In this document: positions 7,917 through 14,295 of the stretch, in pieces
Numbering within the stretch: position 1 is the stretch's first letter
Layout of the letters: every line of letters begins with the position of its first letter
The notes under the pieces: model-generated
What the model was told of the DNA's origin: nothing
Seen by the model: only the letters and a program-made list of their open reading frames with translations
Database searches by the model: none
Program-made: the position numbers and the translations under genes
DNA from: Enterobacteriaceae bacterium
GTDB taxonomy: Bacteria > Pseudomonadota > Gammaproteobacteria > Enterobacterales > Enterobacteriaceae
Assembly: GCA_022712475.1 (NCBI GenBank)
Contig: JALAGK010000267.1
Location: 1 to 14,295, forward strand
Length of the DNA: 14,295 bases
Direction: 5' to 3'

Positions 7917-7948
7917 CTCCTCATAGAATCAAACAGCTGGTAACATTT

Positions 7949-8383
7949 TTGCGCAGGCGAATACGGATATCTCTCACGGCGACATGGCTGGCACTGCTCT
8001 CAGTTGCCATGCTGTTCGTCGCGCCAGTCATCTCCCGGGCGCTTGCTCACCACGCCGTCTGTCAGCACTCATACACCGCAGAAATGATGGACATGACTGC
8101 CATGCATCACAGCATGGACATGGCCGTGCACTGTGAAGGTAACGCGCGCCTGAAACACAGCCTGATTCCTGAGCCGTCCATGTCGCCCATGGAGGAGATT
8201 GCCTGCGGCTATTGCCAGTTGCTCATTAACTTACCGTTTGTTCTGTTTATTTTCGCAGCCCTACTCTGGCTGCTGCTGCGTGTTGTTCACAGAAGCCCTT
8301 TCATTGCGCTTAACTGCTCACTGCTATTGCGTACCTGGCTACCACCGCACGCCCGTGCCCCTCCTACTGTCTTTCTGCCCTGA
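7949..8383 (+). CDS. DUF2946-family membrane protein, His/Met/Cys-rich, probably copper-linked
   Basis: This 144-residue protein has an N-terminal hydrophobic segment (residues 11-30, TWLALLSVAMLFVAPVIS) that is either a signal peptide or a membrane anchor. A periplasmic metal-ligand segment follows at residues 34-62, with His34, His35, Cys38, His40, then Met46, 47, 49, 52, 56, 58 and His53, 54, 61, Cys62. The family-typical ACGYCQLL (Cys86-x2-Cys89) comes next, then a second transmembrane helix at about 92-110. DUF2946 proteins are often encoded beside TonB-dependent copper receptors, as here, so copper handling is a reasonable inference; the biochemical role is unknown. The TTG start at 7949 is chosen because no in-frame ATG or GTG lies nearby upstream and a CTGG element sits 8 nt before it. 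The receptor gene follows after 85 bp on the same strand, probably in one transcript. Confidence 0.82.
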   Translation: MRRRIRISLTATWLALLSVAMLFVAPVISRALAHHAVCQHSYTAEMMDMTAMHHSMDMAVHCEGNARLKHSLIPEPSMSPMEEIACGYCQLLINLPFVLFIFAALLWLLLRVVHRSPFIALNCSLLLRTWLPPHARAPPTVFLP

Positions 8384-8474
8384 AGAAATAATCCCCACAA
8401 CAGGTTTGCGTAGCAACGTGCTTATCTCAGGACAGGCACGAGCTGTTACGCCAGAAACACGCTAAGGCATGGAA

Positions 8475-10505
8475 ATGAACACACACGATTTTGTACGCAC
8501 CCCACTGGCGGCACTCATTCTTATTGCTCTACAAACCAACAGCGTTTTTGCTGAGGATCCGCGCGACAATATGCGCCTGCCGGATGAGTCAGTGATGATT
8601 GTCACCGCACCGGCAATGTCTCCACTGGAAGTCATAACCTCCCCTAAAACACCGCGTCAGCCAGTGCCGGCAAGCGACGGTTCAGATTATCTGAAAACCA
8701 TCCCCGGTTTTTCTCAGGTGCGCAACGGCGGCACCAATGGCGATCCGGTTTTCCGGGGCATGTTCGGCTCACGTCTGCGTATTCTGACCAATAATGGCGA
8801 GATGCCAGGTGCCTGTCCGTCACGTATGGATGCGCCAAGCTCCTATATTTCCCCTGAAAGTTTTGATGTGCTGACGCTGATAAAAGGGCCAGAAACCGTA
8901 CTCTGGGGGCCCGGCAACTCGGCTGGAACCGCTCGCTTTGATCGTGAGCAGCCACGTTTTGATAAACCCGGTATTCAGGGCACAGCCAGCCTGCTGGCTG
9001 GCTCCAGGCAGCGCTGGGACGAAAATGCCGATATCAGTCTGGGTAACGAAAAAGGCTATTTACGCCTGACCGGGAATAAATCACGTGCTGACGATTACAA
9101 AGATGGTGAAGGGAACAGCGTAGCGTCAAAGTGGGATAAGTGGAGCGGTGACATGGCGCTGGGTTGGACGCCTGATAACGATACGCTACTGGAATTAACC
9201 GCCGGAAAAAGTGACGGTGAAGCGCGCTATGCCGGACGCAGCATGGATGGCTCACAGTTCAAGCGTGAAAGCCTGGGCGCACGCTTTGAGAAAACTAATA
9301 TCAGCGAGGTATTCGATAAATTTGAGGCCAACGTCTATTACAACTACGCCGACCACGTGATGGACAACTATTCACTACGCTCGCCTGGAAGCAACATGGC
9401 AGGTGGCGGCATGGGTAATGCCATGTCATCGGTCATGCGCATGCCAATGACGATGGAGCTCGACAGGCGGACCGTGGGCGGACGCATGATGGGCACCTGG
9501 ATAGGTTCTGACATTGAACTGCGAAGTGGTGCCGACACTCAACTCAGTACCCACCGTGGCAAGCGCGCTGGCAGTTGGGTAAAGGACGCGCGTTTTCGGG
9601 ATTACGGGGTTTTCAGCGAACTGACATGGAATGTGACAGAGCAAAGCAAAATTGTCAGCGGCGCACGCTTCGACTGGGTCGTGGTGGATGATTTTAACGC
9701 GCAAAGGGCCTCAAAACGTACCGATATGCTGCCCGCAGGTTTTATGCGTTTTGAGCACAATCTTGCACAACTTCCGGTGAAGTTATATGCCGGTCTCGGT
9801 TATACCGAGCGCTTCCCGGACTACTGGGAACTGTTCTCGCCAACCTACGGTCCGGATGGCGCAACCGACGCTTTTCGTCAGGTAAAAACTGAAAAAACCA
9901 CACAACTGGATATCGGTGCGCAATATAGTGGTAAGCAGTTTAACGGCTGGGTGTCAGCCTATATCGGACGGGTGAATGACTTTATTTTATTTCGCTATGA
10001 CCCAAAGAATACTGCGGTAAGCCAGGTGGATAACATCAATGCCACCATTCTGGGTGGGGAAGCCGGGATGAGCTATCAGTTCACCGAAAACTGGAAAACG
10101 GATGCCAGCCTCGCTTACTCCTGGGGAAAAAATACCGATAATCAGCAGCCTTTGGCGCAAATCCCGCCACTGGAAGCGCGATTTGGGTTGACATGGGAGC
10201 ACGGTGACTGGAGCAGCACGGGATTGCTACGCCTGGTCAGCCACCAGCATCGCGTGGCGCTCAATGAGGGGAATGTGGTAGGTAAAGACTTTGACAACAG
10301 CGCTGGGTTTGCCGTGTTTTCTGCTAATGCCGCTTATCGGGTAAGTGAGTCAGTAAAAGTGAGCGCCGGGGTCGATAACCTGTTTAACAAGACCTACAGC
10401 GAACATCTGAACCTGGCGGGTAACAGCAGCTTCGGCTATTCCGCGAATACGCCCGTTAACGAACCCGGTAGAACGTTCTGGGGGAAAATTAACGTCACTT
10501 TCTGA
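8475..10505 (+). CDS. oprC: TonB-dependent copper receptor, OprC/NosA type
   Basis: This outer-membrane TonB-dependent receptor has a plug domain in a 22-strand beta barrel. ATG occurs at 8469 and 8475; AAGG lies 1 nt from the first but 7 nt from the second, so 8475 is preferred. Numbering below counts from the 8469 ATG. The signal peptide ends at about VFA (residue 28). The TonB box is near ESVMIVTA (40-47), the plug runs to about 165, and the chain ends in Phe, as outer-membrane proteins usually do. The copper-site motifs known from Pseudomonas OprC are present: Cys116-x3-Met120 in GACPSRM, and His296-x-Met298. A Met-rich loop at 310-329 has seven methionines in twenty residues. GRSMDGSQFKRESLG (257-271) is typical of the TonB-copper family. 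It follows the DUF2946 gene and has no iron-siderophore context. Copper uptake is inferred from motifs; the symbol is by family, not proven orthology. Confidence 0.93.
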   Translation: MNTHDFVRTPLAALILIALQTNSVFAEDPRDNMRLPDESVMIVTAPAMSPLEVITSPKTPRQPVPASDGSDYLKTIPGFSQVRNGGTNGDPVFRGMFGSRLRILTNNGEMPGACPSRMDAPSSYISPESFDVLTLIKGPETVLWGPGNSAGTARFDREQPRFDKPGIQGTASLLAGSRQRWDENADISLGNEKGYLRLTGNKSRADDYKDGEGNSVASKWDKWSGDMALGWTPDNDTLLELTAGKSDGEARYAGRSMDGSQFKRESLGARFEKTNISEVFDKFEANVYYNYADHVMDNYSLRSPGSNMAGGGMGNAMSSVMRMPMTMELDRRTVGGRMMGTWIGSDIELRSGADTQLSTHRGKRAGSWVKDARFRDYGVFSELTWNVTEQSKIVSGARFDWVVVDDFNAQRASKRTDMLPAGFMRFEHNLAQLPVKLYAGLGYTERFPDYWELFSPTYGPDGATDAFRQVKTEKTTQLDIGAQYSGKQFNGWVSAYIGRVNDFILFRYDPKNTAVSQVDNINATILGGEAGMSYQFTENWKTDASLAYSWGKNTDNQQPLAQIPPLEARFGLTWEHGDWSSTGLLRLVSHQHRVALNEGNVVGKDFDNSAGFAVFSANAAYRVSESVKVSAGVDNLFNKTYSEHLNLAGNSSFGYSANTPVNEPGRTFWGKINVTF

Positions 10506-10605
10506 GATAAATCTGACCCTGACGGCCAAATACCGCTCATTTAAGGTTAGATGGATGCTCCGTTTACCTGAAGCCTGGCATCGAATGGAGCTTCATTCAC
10601 CGTGC

Positions 10606-10643
10606 ACGGGTTAAGGGACGCTAGCCACGCCCCCTTTAACCGT
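10606..10643. repeat. Imperfect inverted repeat, possible terminator of the copper operon
   Basis: ACGG-G-TTAA-GGG (10606-10617) pairs with CCC-TTTAA-CCGT (10632-10643), giving 11 base pairs with single-base bulges around a 14-nt loop. It lies about 100 bp after the receptor stop. It has no following T tract, so it may act as an mRNA 3'-end structure rather than a classic terminator. Confidence 0.4.
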
Positions 10644-10754
10644 CCCAGCGGCCACGCCGGGAAATGTCCAGCTGGAGAAGCAAAAAGACGCCAGAGCTTA
10701 CCGTGCCATTCTGGCCCAACGCAGGCAGAGAATGCCCTGCATTTATACCAAATA

Positions 10755-10784
10755 AAAAGGGAAAGGCCTGCGCCCTTCCCTTTT
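10755..10784 (-). terminator. Rho-independent terminator of the aroC-yfcL operon
   Basis: AAAAGGGAA.GG (10755-10766) and CCCTTCCCTTTT (10773-10784) form a 12-position stem with one mismatch around a 6-nt loop. Read on the minus strand it is followed by a T-rich tract that includes TTTTTATTT. It lies 23 bp after the yfcL stop. The symmetric A/T flanks mean it could also stop transcripts from the copper receptor side. Confidence 0.85.
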
Positions 10785-10807
10785 CAACGCCAGCGTCATG
10801 GTATGAC

Positions 10808-11086
10808 TTAAGCGACTTTAGCCTGCTGAAACAGGTTGTCCCACATGCCCAACACCAGCGCCTGGTCGCGTGGAGACAACTCTCCGGCATGAATGGCATT
10901 CTCCAGGCTACGGGTCACGGTCGCATAAACTGCGTCTGATGAGTGGTCCTCGCTGCTTTCCAGCTCAGCCACCGCCAGCGTCAAATGTCCGCGCAGATAA
11001 CCGCTGGCAAAAAGTTCATCATCACTGGCGTGCTCCACCATATCGTCAATTAACGCCAGAATGCGTGCTTCAAATTCCGCGATCAT
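10808..11086 (-). CDS. yfcL: YfcL family protein, function unknown
   Basis: This 92-residue, acidic, mostly helical cytosolic protein has the same length as E. coli YfcL and an almost identical N-terminal half (for example [20 protein letters not shown] at residues 19-38). No catalytic motif, signal peptide or membrane segment is seen, and the role of the family is not established. The start ATG at 11086 has a strong AGAGGA Shine-Dalgarno about 6 nt upstream. It is the last gene of the minus-strand aroC-mepA-yfcA-epmC-yfcL run, 24 bp after the epmC stop, and the operon terminator follows directly. Confidence 0.94.
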   Translation of the reverse strand: MIAEFEARILALIDDMVEHASDDELFASGYLRGHLTLAVAELESSEDHSSDAVYATVTRSLENAIHAGELSPRDQALVLGMWDNLFQQAKVA

Positions 11087-11110
11087 CGTTCTTCCTCTTA
11101 AATCCGTGGT

Positions 11111-11650
11111 TCAAAGATCTTCCGGCCACGGGAACTGTGCCGCCGACAGCGGCGGCGTATGGTAGTAATGACGCAGCGCCTCAATAAAGCGCGCTGGACG
11201 TGTCGGAATACCCTTTTCCAGATACTCCATCACCTGAGCATGCACACGGCGCTGGAACACGACCCGGTCAGGCTCAACATCGCCTTCCAGGTTATCGCAG
11301 CTGACGTTAAACGGGTAGCCCGCTGCTACGCAGAACAACCAGTCAAACGCCTGCGGTTTCACCTCAACGTCTTCAAACTGGCTCTGGGTCTTCGCATCAC
11401 GCCCATCCGGGCAGTACCAGTAGCCAAAATCTACCTGCTCGCGTCGCGCTTTACCGGCGATACACCAGTGCGAGATTTCATGCAGGGCACTGGCATAAAA
11501 ACCGTGGGCAAACACAATACGGTGATAAGGCGTTTCCTTATCAGCCGGAAGATAAATGGGCTCGTCGTCGCCTTTAATCAGACGAGTATTAAATTCGGCC
11601 GCGAAACAGCCGTCAAAGATATCTATTAATTGCTGATAATGGTGTGTCAT
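11111..11650 (-). CDS. epmC: Elongation factor P hydroxylase EpmC
   Basis: EpmC hydroxylates the beta-lysylated lysine of elongation factor P, the last step after EpmA and EpmB. The modification helps ribosomes translate polyproline stretches. The protein has 179 residues (182 in E. coli). The metal-site motif HEISHWC is at residues 57-63 (His57, Glu58, His61), and long conserved blocks such as AGKARREQVDFGYWYCPDGR and FEDVEVKPQAFDWLFCVAAG follow. The ATG at 11650 lies only 5 nt after the yfcA stop and lacks a close Shine-Dalgarno; a GGGGA lies 13 nt upstream inside yfcA, so translation is probably coupled to yfcA. Identification is strong from both sequence and gene order. Confidence 0.95.
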   Translation of the reverse strand: MTHHYQQLIDIFDGCFAAEFNTRLIKGDDEPIYLPADKETPYHRIVFAHGFYASALHEISHWCIAGKARREQVDFGYWYCPDGRDAKTQSQFEDVEVKPQAFDWLFCVAAGYPFNVSCDNLEGDVEPDRVVFQRRVHAQVMEYLEKGIPTRPARFIEALRHYYHTPPLSAAQFPWPEDL

Positions 11651-11655
11651 CGAAA

Positions 11656-12453
11656 TTACGCAATCCCCAGCCAGTGGAGGAAAGCCTGTCCGTGGCTGTC
11701 AAATAACAGTTTATCGCTCATCACCGCCGAAACGATGACGATCATCGGGCGAATTAAACGCTGGCCTTTGCTGAGCACCAGTCGCGAACCGATACGCGCC
11801 CCAAGAAATTGACCGGCCATCATGACAAAGCCGGTGCCCCAGACCACCTTGCCGCCGATAATAAACAGCAGCAGGCCGCCCAGATTTGACGTGGCGTTCA
11901 ACACTTTGGCATGCGCCGTTGATTTCGCCAGGTTATAGCCGCACAGCGTCACAAACGCCAGGGCATAAAACGAGCCCGCACCGGGGCCAAAGAAACCATC
12001 ATAGAAACCCACACAACCACCAGCAACCAGTGCGAACGGCAGGCCGTACAAGCGGCGCTGCCGATCGTCTTCACCCAGGCGTGGCATCAGTAGAAAATAC
12101 AGGCCGATACCAATAACCAGCAGCGGTAGGATCTGACGCAGAATATCTGCCTTAACGTGCTGCACTAAGAGCGCTCCGGCGGTAGAGCCGATAAACGTCA
12201 TCGCAATATTAAGCTTCTGATCGGCAAGGCTGACGACTTTGCGGCGGATAAAGTACAGGCTTGCGGATACCGAACCGCCGCAGGCCTGAAGCTTATTGGT
12301 TGCCAGCGCCTGAGCAGGCGACATGCCTGCAGCCATCAGCGCAGGCACCGTCAACAAACCGCCACCGCCTGCCAGCGCATCGATAAACCCGGCCAACATA
12401 GCCACGAAAAACAGCACCACCAACAACAGTGGAGAAACCATGAACCATTCCAT
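11656..12453 (-). CDS. yfcA: TSUP-family membrane transporter YfcA
   Basis: This inner-membrane protein of the TauE/SafE (TSUP) family has 265 residues and about eight hydrophobic helices. Relatives export or import small anions such as sulfite, sulfoacetate or other organosulfur compounds; the substrate of YfcA is not known. The conserved first repeat motif GFIDALAGGGGLLTVPALM is at residues 22-40 followed by ATNKLQACGG (51-60). The second repeat has GGCVGFYDGFFGPGAGSFYA and AHAKVLNATSNLGGLLLF. The ATG at 12453 has AGGGG 6 nt upstream; E. coli YfcA has a slightly longer N-terminus. The start is 12 bp after the mepA stop, consistent with an operon. Confidence 0.94.
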   Translation of the reverse strand: MEWFMVSPLLLVVLFFVAMLAGFIDALAGGGGLLTVPALMAAGMSPAQALATNKLQACGGSVSASLYFIRRKVVSLADQKLNIAMTFIGSTAGALLVQHVKADILRQILPLLVIGIGLYFLLMPRLGEDDRQRRLYGLPFALVAGGCVGFYDGFFGPGAGSFYALAFVTLCGYNLAKSTAHAKVLNATSNLGGLLLFIIGGKVVWGTGFVMMAGQFLGARIGSRLVLSKGQRLIRPMIVIVSAVMSDKLLFDSHGQAFLHWLGIA

Positions 12454-12465
12454 TGCACGCCCCTG

Positions 12466-13290
12466 TCAGAGAAGGTGGTTATCCAGTAAGGCCTGGCAGG
12501 AAGGCGGCAGCGGGGGCGGCGTCTTCTTCGCAGGCCTGCTGCCCGGTTTTGCAGGTTCAAACCAGCTTTGCAGCTCGTAGCCGCAGCCGTCACCGGCCGG
12601 TGGTGCGGCCTGTTCTTCACATTCAAGGCTGCCCGCCGGGCAACGCAGACGCACGTGCATATGGGCACGATGGGCAAACCACGGGCGCACCTTACGCAGC
12701 CAGGCGCGATCGGTTTGTCCTGCGGTCTCGCACAGTTTCAGTTTGATAGCCGGATTGACGAAAATACGCGTTACCTCGTCGTCTTTCGCTGCCATCTTGA
12801 TGAGTTCACCAATCTGCGGCTGCCACAGACGTTCCAGCACACGCTTGCCGTCCACCGCCACCAGGTCCAGCGCCTGCGGACGAGCCAGCTGTGCGGCAGT
12901 CCAGCGATTTTGTGGTAGTTGCAGGAAGATATCCACATCCAGTCCGGTCTGGTGGCTGGCATGCCCGCTATTAAAGCGCCCACCAGCCGCCATACCCAGA
13001 TCGCCAATCAGCAACGTGCCGAGCCCGGCCTGGTGAGCCTGACGGCTGAGCTTCTGAATAAACGTCAACAGATCCGGATGACCGAAATAGCGACGCTGGT
13101 CGGTACGCATCACCTGATAATCTTCGGAATTGAGCGGCAGCGGCTGTGCGCCCACGATGCAGCCGTTAGAGAACCCACCGATGGACTGCGGGCTGCCGGG
13201 AATCGGATGGGCGATTTTCTGCCACGGCGTGGCAGCCATAGCCGCGCTACTGGCAAGCAACGCAAGACATGCAATTAGCGATTTTTTCAT
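12466..13290 (-). CDS. mepA: Penicillin-insensitive murein DD-endopeptidase MepA
   Basis: MepA is a periplasmic LAS-type zinc metallopeptidase that cleaves D-Ala-meso-DAP cross-links in peptidoglycan. A frame exists from a TTG at 13308, but that start lies inside aroC. ATG at 13290 gives 274 residues, the E. coli length, and begins a clean signal peptide [20 protein letters not shown] cleaved before TPWQK. Zinc ligands are visible as His113 and Asp120 in SHQTGLDVD and His212 in [10 protein letters not shown]. The C-terminal part has several conserved cysteines (217, 224, 236, 265) likely paired in disulfides, and a proline-rich [10 protein letters not shown] tail. Its GGTGA ribosome-binding site overlaps the aroC stop codon 4 nt from the start, which implies translational coupling. 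Confidence 0.96.
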   Translation of the reverse strand: MKKSLIACLALLASSAAMAATPWQKIAHPIPGSPQSIGGFSNGCIVGAQPLPLNSEDYQVMRTDQRRYFGHPDLLTFIQKLSRQAHQAGLGTLLIGDLGMAAGGRFNSGHASHQTGLDVDIFLQLPQNRWTAAQLARPQALDLVAVDGKRVLERLWQPQIGELIKMAAKDDEVTRIFVNPAIKLKLCETAGQTDRAWLRKVRPWFAHRAHMHVRLRCPAGSLECEEQAAPPAGDGCGYELQSWFEPAKPGSRPAKKTPPPLPPSCQALLDNHLL

Positions 13291-13294
13291 GGTA

Positions 13295-14295
13295 TCACCA
13301 GCGCGCAATGGTCGTCACAACGTCGCCATTCTGGCCGCGCTGGCGAAGCAGATGGTCCATCAGCACAATCGCCATCATGGCTTCGGCAATCGGTACTGCA
13401 CGAATGCCCACGCACGGATCGTGACGCCCGCGGGTGATCATTTCCACCTCTTCGCCGTCACGCGTGATGGTGCGTCCCGGAACGGTAATGCTGGAAGTGG
13501 GTTTAAGTGCAATACTCGCCACAATTTGCTGGCCGCTGCTGATGCCACCTAACACGCCGCCTGCATGGTTACTCAGAAAGCCCGCTTTGGTGATTTCATC
13601 ACGGTTCTGGCTGCCGCGCAGCGCAACGGTACTAAAACCATCGCCAATTTCTACGCCTTTGACGGCGTTGATGCTCATCAGGGCATGCGCAATATCAGCA
13701 TCCAGACGGTCGAATACTGGTTCACCCAGACCTGGCGGTACATTGTCGGCCACCACGGTCACTTTCGCGCCAATAGAGTCGCCCTCTTTTTTCAGCGCGC
13801 GCATCAGCTCGTCCAGCGCTTCAATTTTGCCCGGTTCCGGGCAAAAGAACGGGTTTTGTTCCACCTGGGTCCAGTCCTGGATTTCAAGCGGAATATCGCC
13901 CATTTGTGTCAGGCAGGCACGCACATTAATGCCATGCTTTTGAGCCAGATATTTTTTCGCGATGGCGCCCGCCGCTACGCGCATTGCGGTTTCACGCGCA
14001 GACGAACGCCCGCCGCCACGATAATCGCGCAGGCCATATTTTTGCTCGTAGGTATAATCGGCGTGCCCCGGCCGGAACAAATCTTTGATCGCGCTGTAAT
14101 CCTGAGAGCGCTGATCGGTATTTTCAATCAGCAGACCAATACTGGTGCCAGTGGTGACACCTTCAAAGACGCCGGAGAGGATTTTGACCTGGTCTGGCTC
14201 GCGGCGCTGGGTGGTATAGCGTGAGGTGCCCGGACGGCGGCGGTCGAGATCGTGCTGTAAGTCTGCTTCGGTGAGCGGGATGCCAGGCGGTACAC
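13295..14295 (-). CDS. aroC: Chorismate synthase (N-terminus cut off by window edge)
   Basis: AroC makes chorismate from 5-enolpyruvylshikimate-3-phosphate by 1,4-elimination of phosphate, using reduced FMN. It is the last step of the shared aromatic pathway in the cytosol. The frame is open to the right window edge and encodes 332 residues. Compared with the 361-residue E. coli enzyme, about 29 N-terminal residues are missing. Conserved blocks include [54 protein letters not shown] and the FMN/substrate region [15 protein letters not shown], plus [18 protein letters not shown] near the C-terminus. Everything seen is intact. It is the most upstream gene here of the operon running to yfcL; its promoter is outside the window. 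Confidence 0.97.
   Translation of the reverse strand, partial: VPPGIPLTEADLQHDLDRRRPGTSRYTTQRREPDQVKILSGVFEGVTTGTSIGLLIENTDQRSQDYSAIKDLFRPGHADYTYEQKYGLRDYRGGGRSSARETAMRVAAGAIAKKYLAQKHGINVRACLTQMGDIPLEIQDWTQVEQNPFFCPEPGKIEALDELMRALKKEGDSIGAKVTVVADNVPPGLGEPVFDRLDADIAHALMSINAVKGVEIGDGFSTVALRGSQNRDEITKAGFLSNHAGGVLGGISSGQQIVASIALKPTSSITVPGRTITRDGEEVEMITRGRHDPCVGIRAVPIAEAMMAIVLMDHLLRQRGQNGDVVTTIARW

Larger units (their letters stand above)
7610..7948. other. 339-bp gene-free stretch between the LysR gene and the DUF2946 gene
   Basis: No convincing gene is seen. A 71-codon minus-strand frame (7636-7851) has an Arg/Ser/Gln-rich composition with no recognisable domain and no good ribosome-binding site. 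What can be seen is a small nested hairpin at 7690-7716 (CAGGC/GCCTG enclosing GTG-GTAA-CAC), the terminator at 7832-7862, and an AT-richer stretch from 7880 to 7950 with the probable promoter of the copper module. GTAACAT occurs twice around that promoter (7887-7893 and 7940-7946). Confidence 0.55.
10506..10807. other. 302-bp gene-free stretch between the copper receptor and yfcL
   Basis: Two convergent genes end here and no credible coding frame is present in it. It contains a 6-bp inverted repeat TGAAGC/GCTTCA (10569-10574 and 10590-10595), a longer imperfect hairpin at 10606-10643, and the yfcL terminator at 10755-10784. It marks the right boundary of the accessory insert. No transposase remnant or obvious duplicated target sequence was recognised. 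Confidence 0.55.

Noticed and set aside
8199-8465. 88-codon plus-strand frame overlapping the DUF2946 gene and the gap before the receptor
   Set aside because: It shares sequence with the DUF2946 coding region in another frame, its Cys/Leu-rich start mirrors the out-of-frame transmembrane segment, and its end has no domain.
4476-10807. Attachment-site repeats or an insertion sequence bounding the accessory segment
   Set aside because: No matching direct repeats, terminal inverted repeats, tRNA gene, transposase or integrase fragment were seen at either edge.
13565-14224. 219-codon plus-strand open frame opposite aroC
   Set aside because: It is antisense to a highly conserved gene, with no recognisable motif; its openness follows from aroC codon use.

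Overview
The window comes from the chromosome of an enterobacterium (Enterobacteriaceae). Its backbone is yfcJ - fabB - mnmC - [insert] - yfcL - epmC - yfcA - mepA - aroC, which is the E. coli K-12 gene order. The proteins are close to the E. coli homologues but clearly diverged, so a related genus is more likely than E. coli itself. Species cannot be named from what is visible.

Layout. Positions 1-821 (minus) hold the N-terminal two thirds of the MFS transporter YfcJ. fabB (1096-2316, minus) ends at a strong intrinsic terminator. Between fabB and the divergent mnmC lies a compact promoter: a FabR-like palindrome exactly fills the -35/-10 spacer, and a FadR-like site covers the -35. mnmC (2475-4475, plus) is the bifunctional tRNA wobble-uridine modification enzyme. 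At the other end, aroC (partial), mepA, yfcA, epmC and yfcL form a tight minus-strand operon that ends at a terminator at 10755-10784.

The interesting part is the roughly 6.3 kb between mnmC and yfcL, which are adjacent in E. coli K-12. It holds two accessory modules. Module A (4513-7609) is an aldehyde dehydrogenase gene, followed 14 bp later by a gene for an exported SnoaL/NTF2-like protein. A divergent LysR-type regulator lies across a 101-bp control region that contains a perfect 5-bp inverted repeat. Substrate and function are unknown. Module B (7949-10505) is a small His/Met/Cys-rich DUF2946 membrane protein followed by an OprC/NosA-type TonB-dependent copper receptor. The receptor keeps the Cys-x3-Met and His-x-Met copper-site motifs and has an unusual methionine-rich insertion. 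This module is predicted to take up or handle copper at the cell envelope.

No rRNA, tRNA, CRISPR array, transposase, integrase or prophage gene is visible. Two stretches longer than 300 bp lack a convincing gene (7610-7948 and 10506-10807). Both contain hairpins, and both are described in the feature list.
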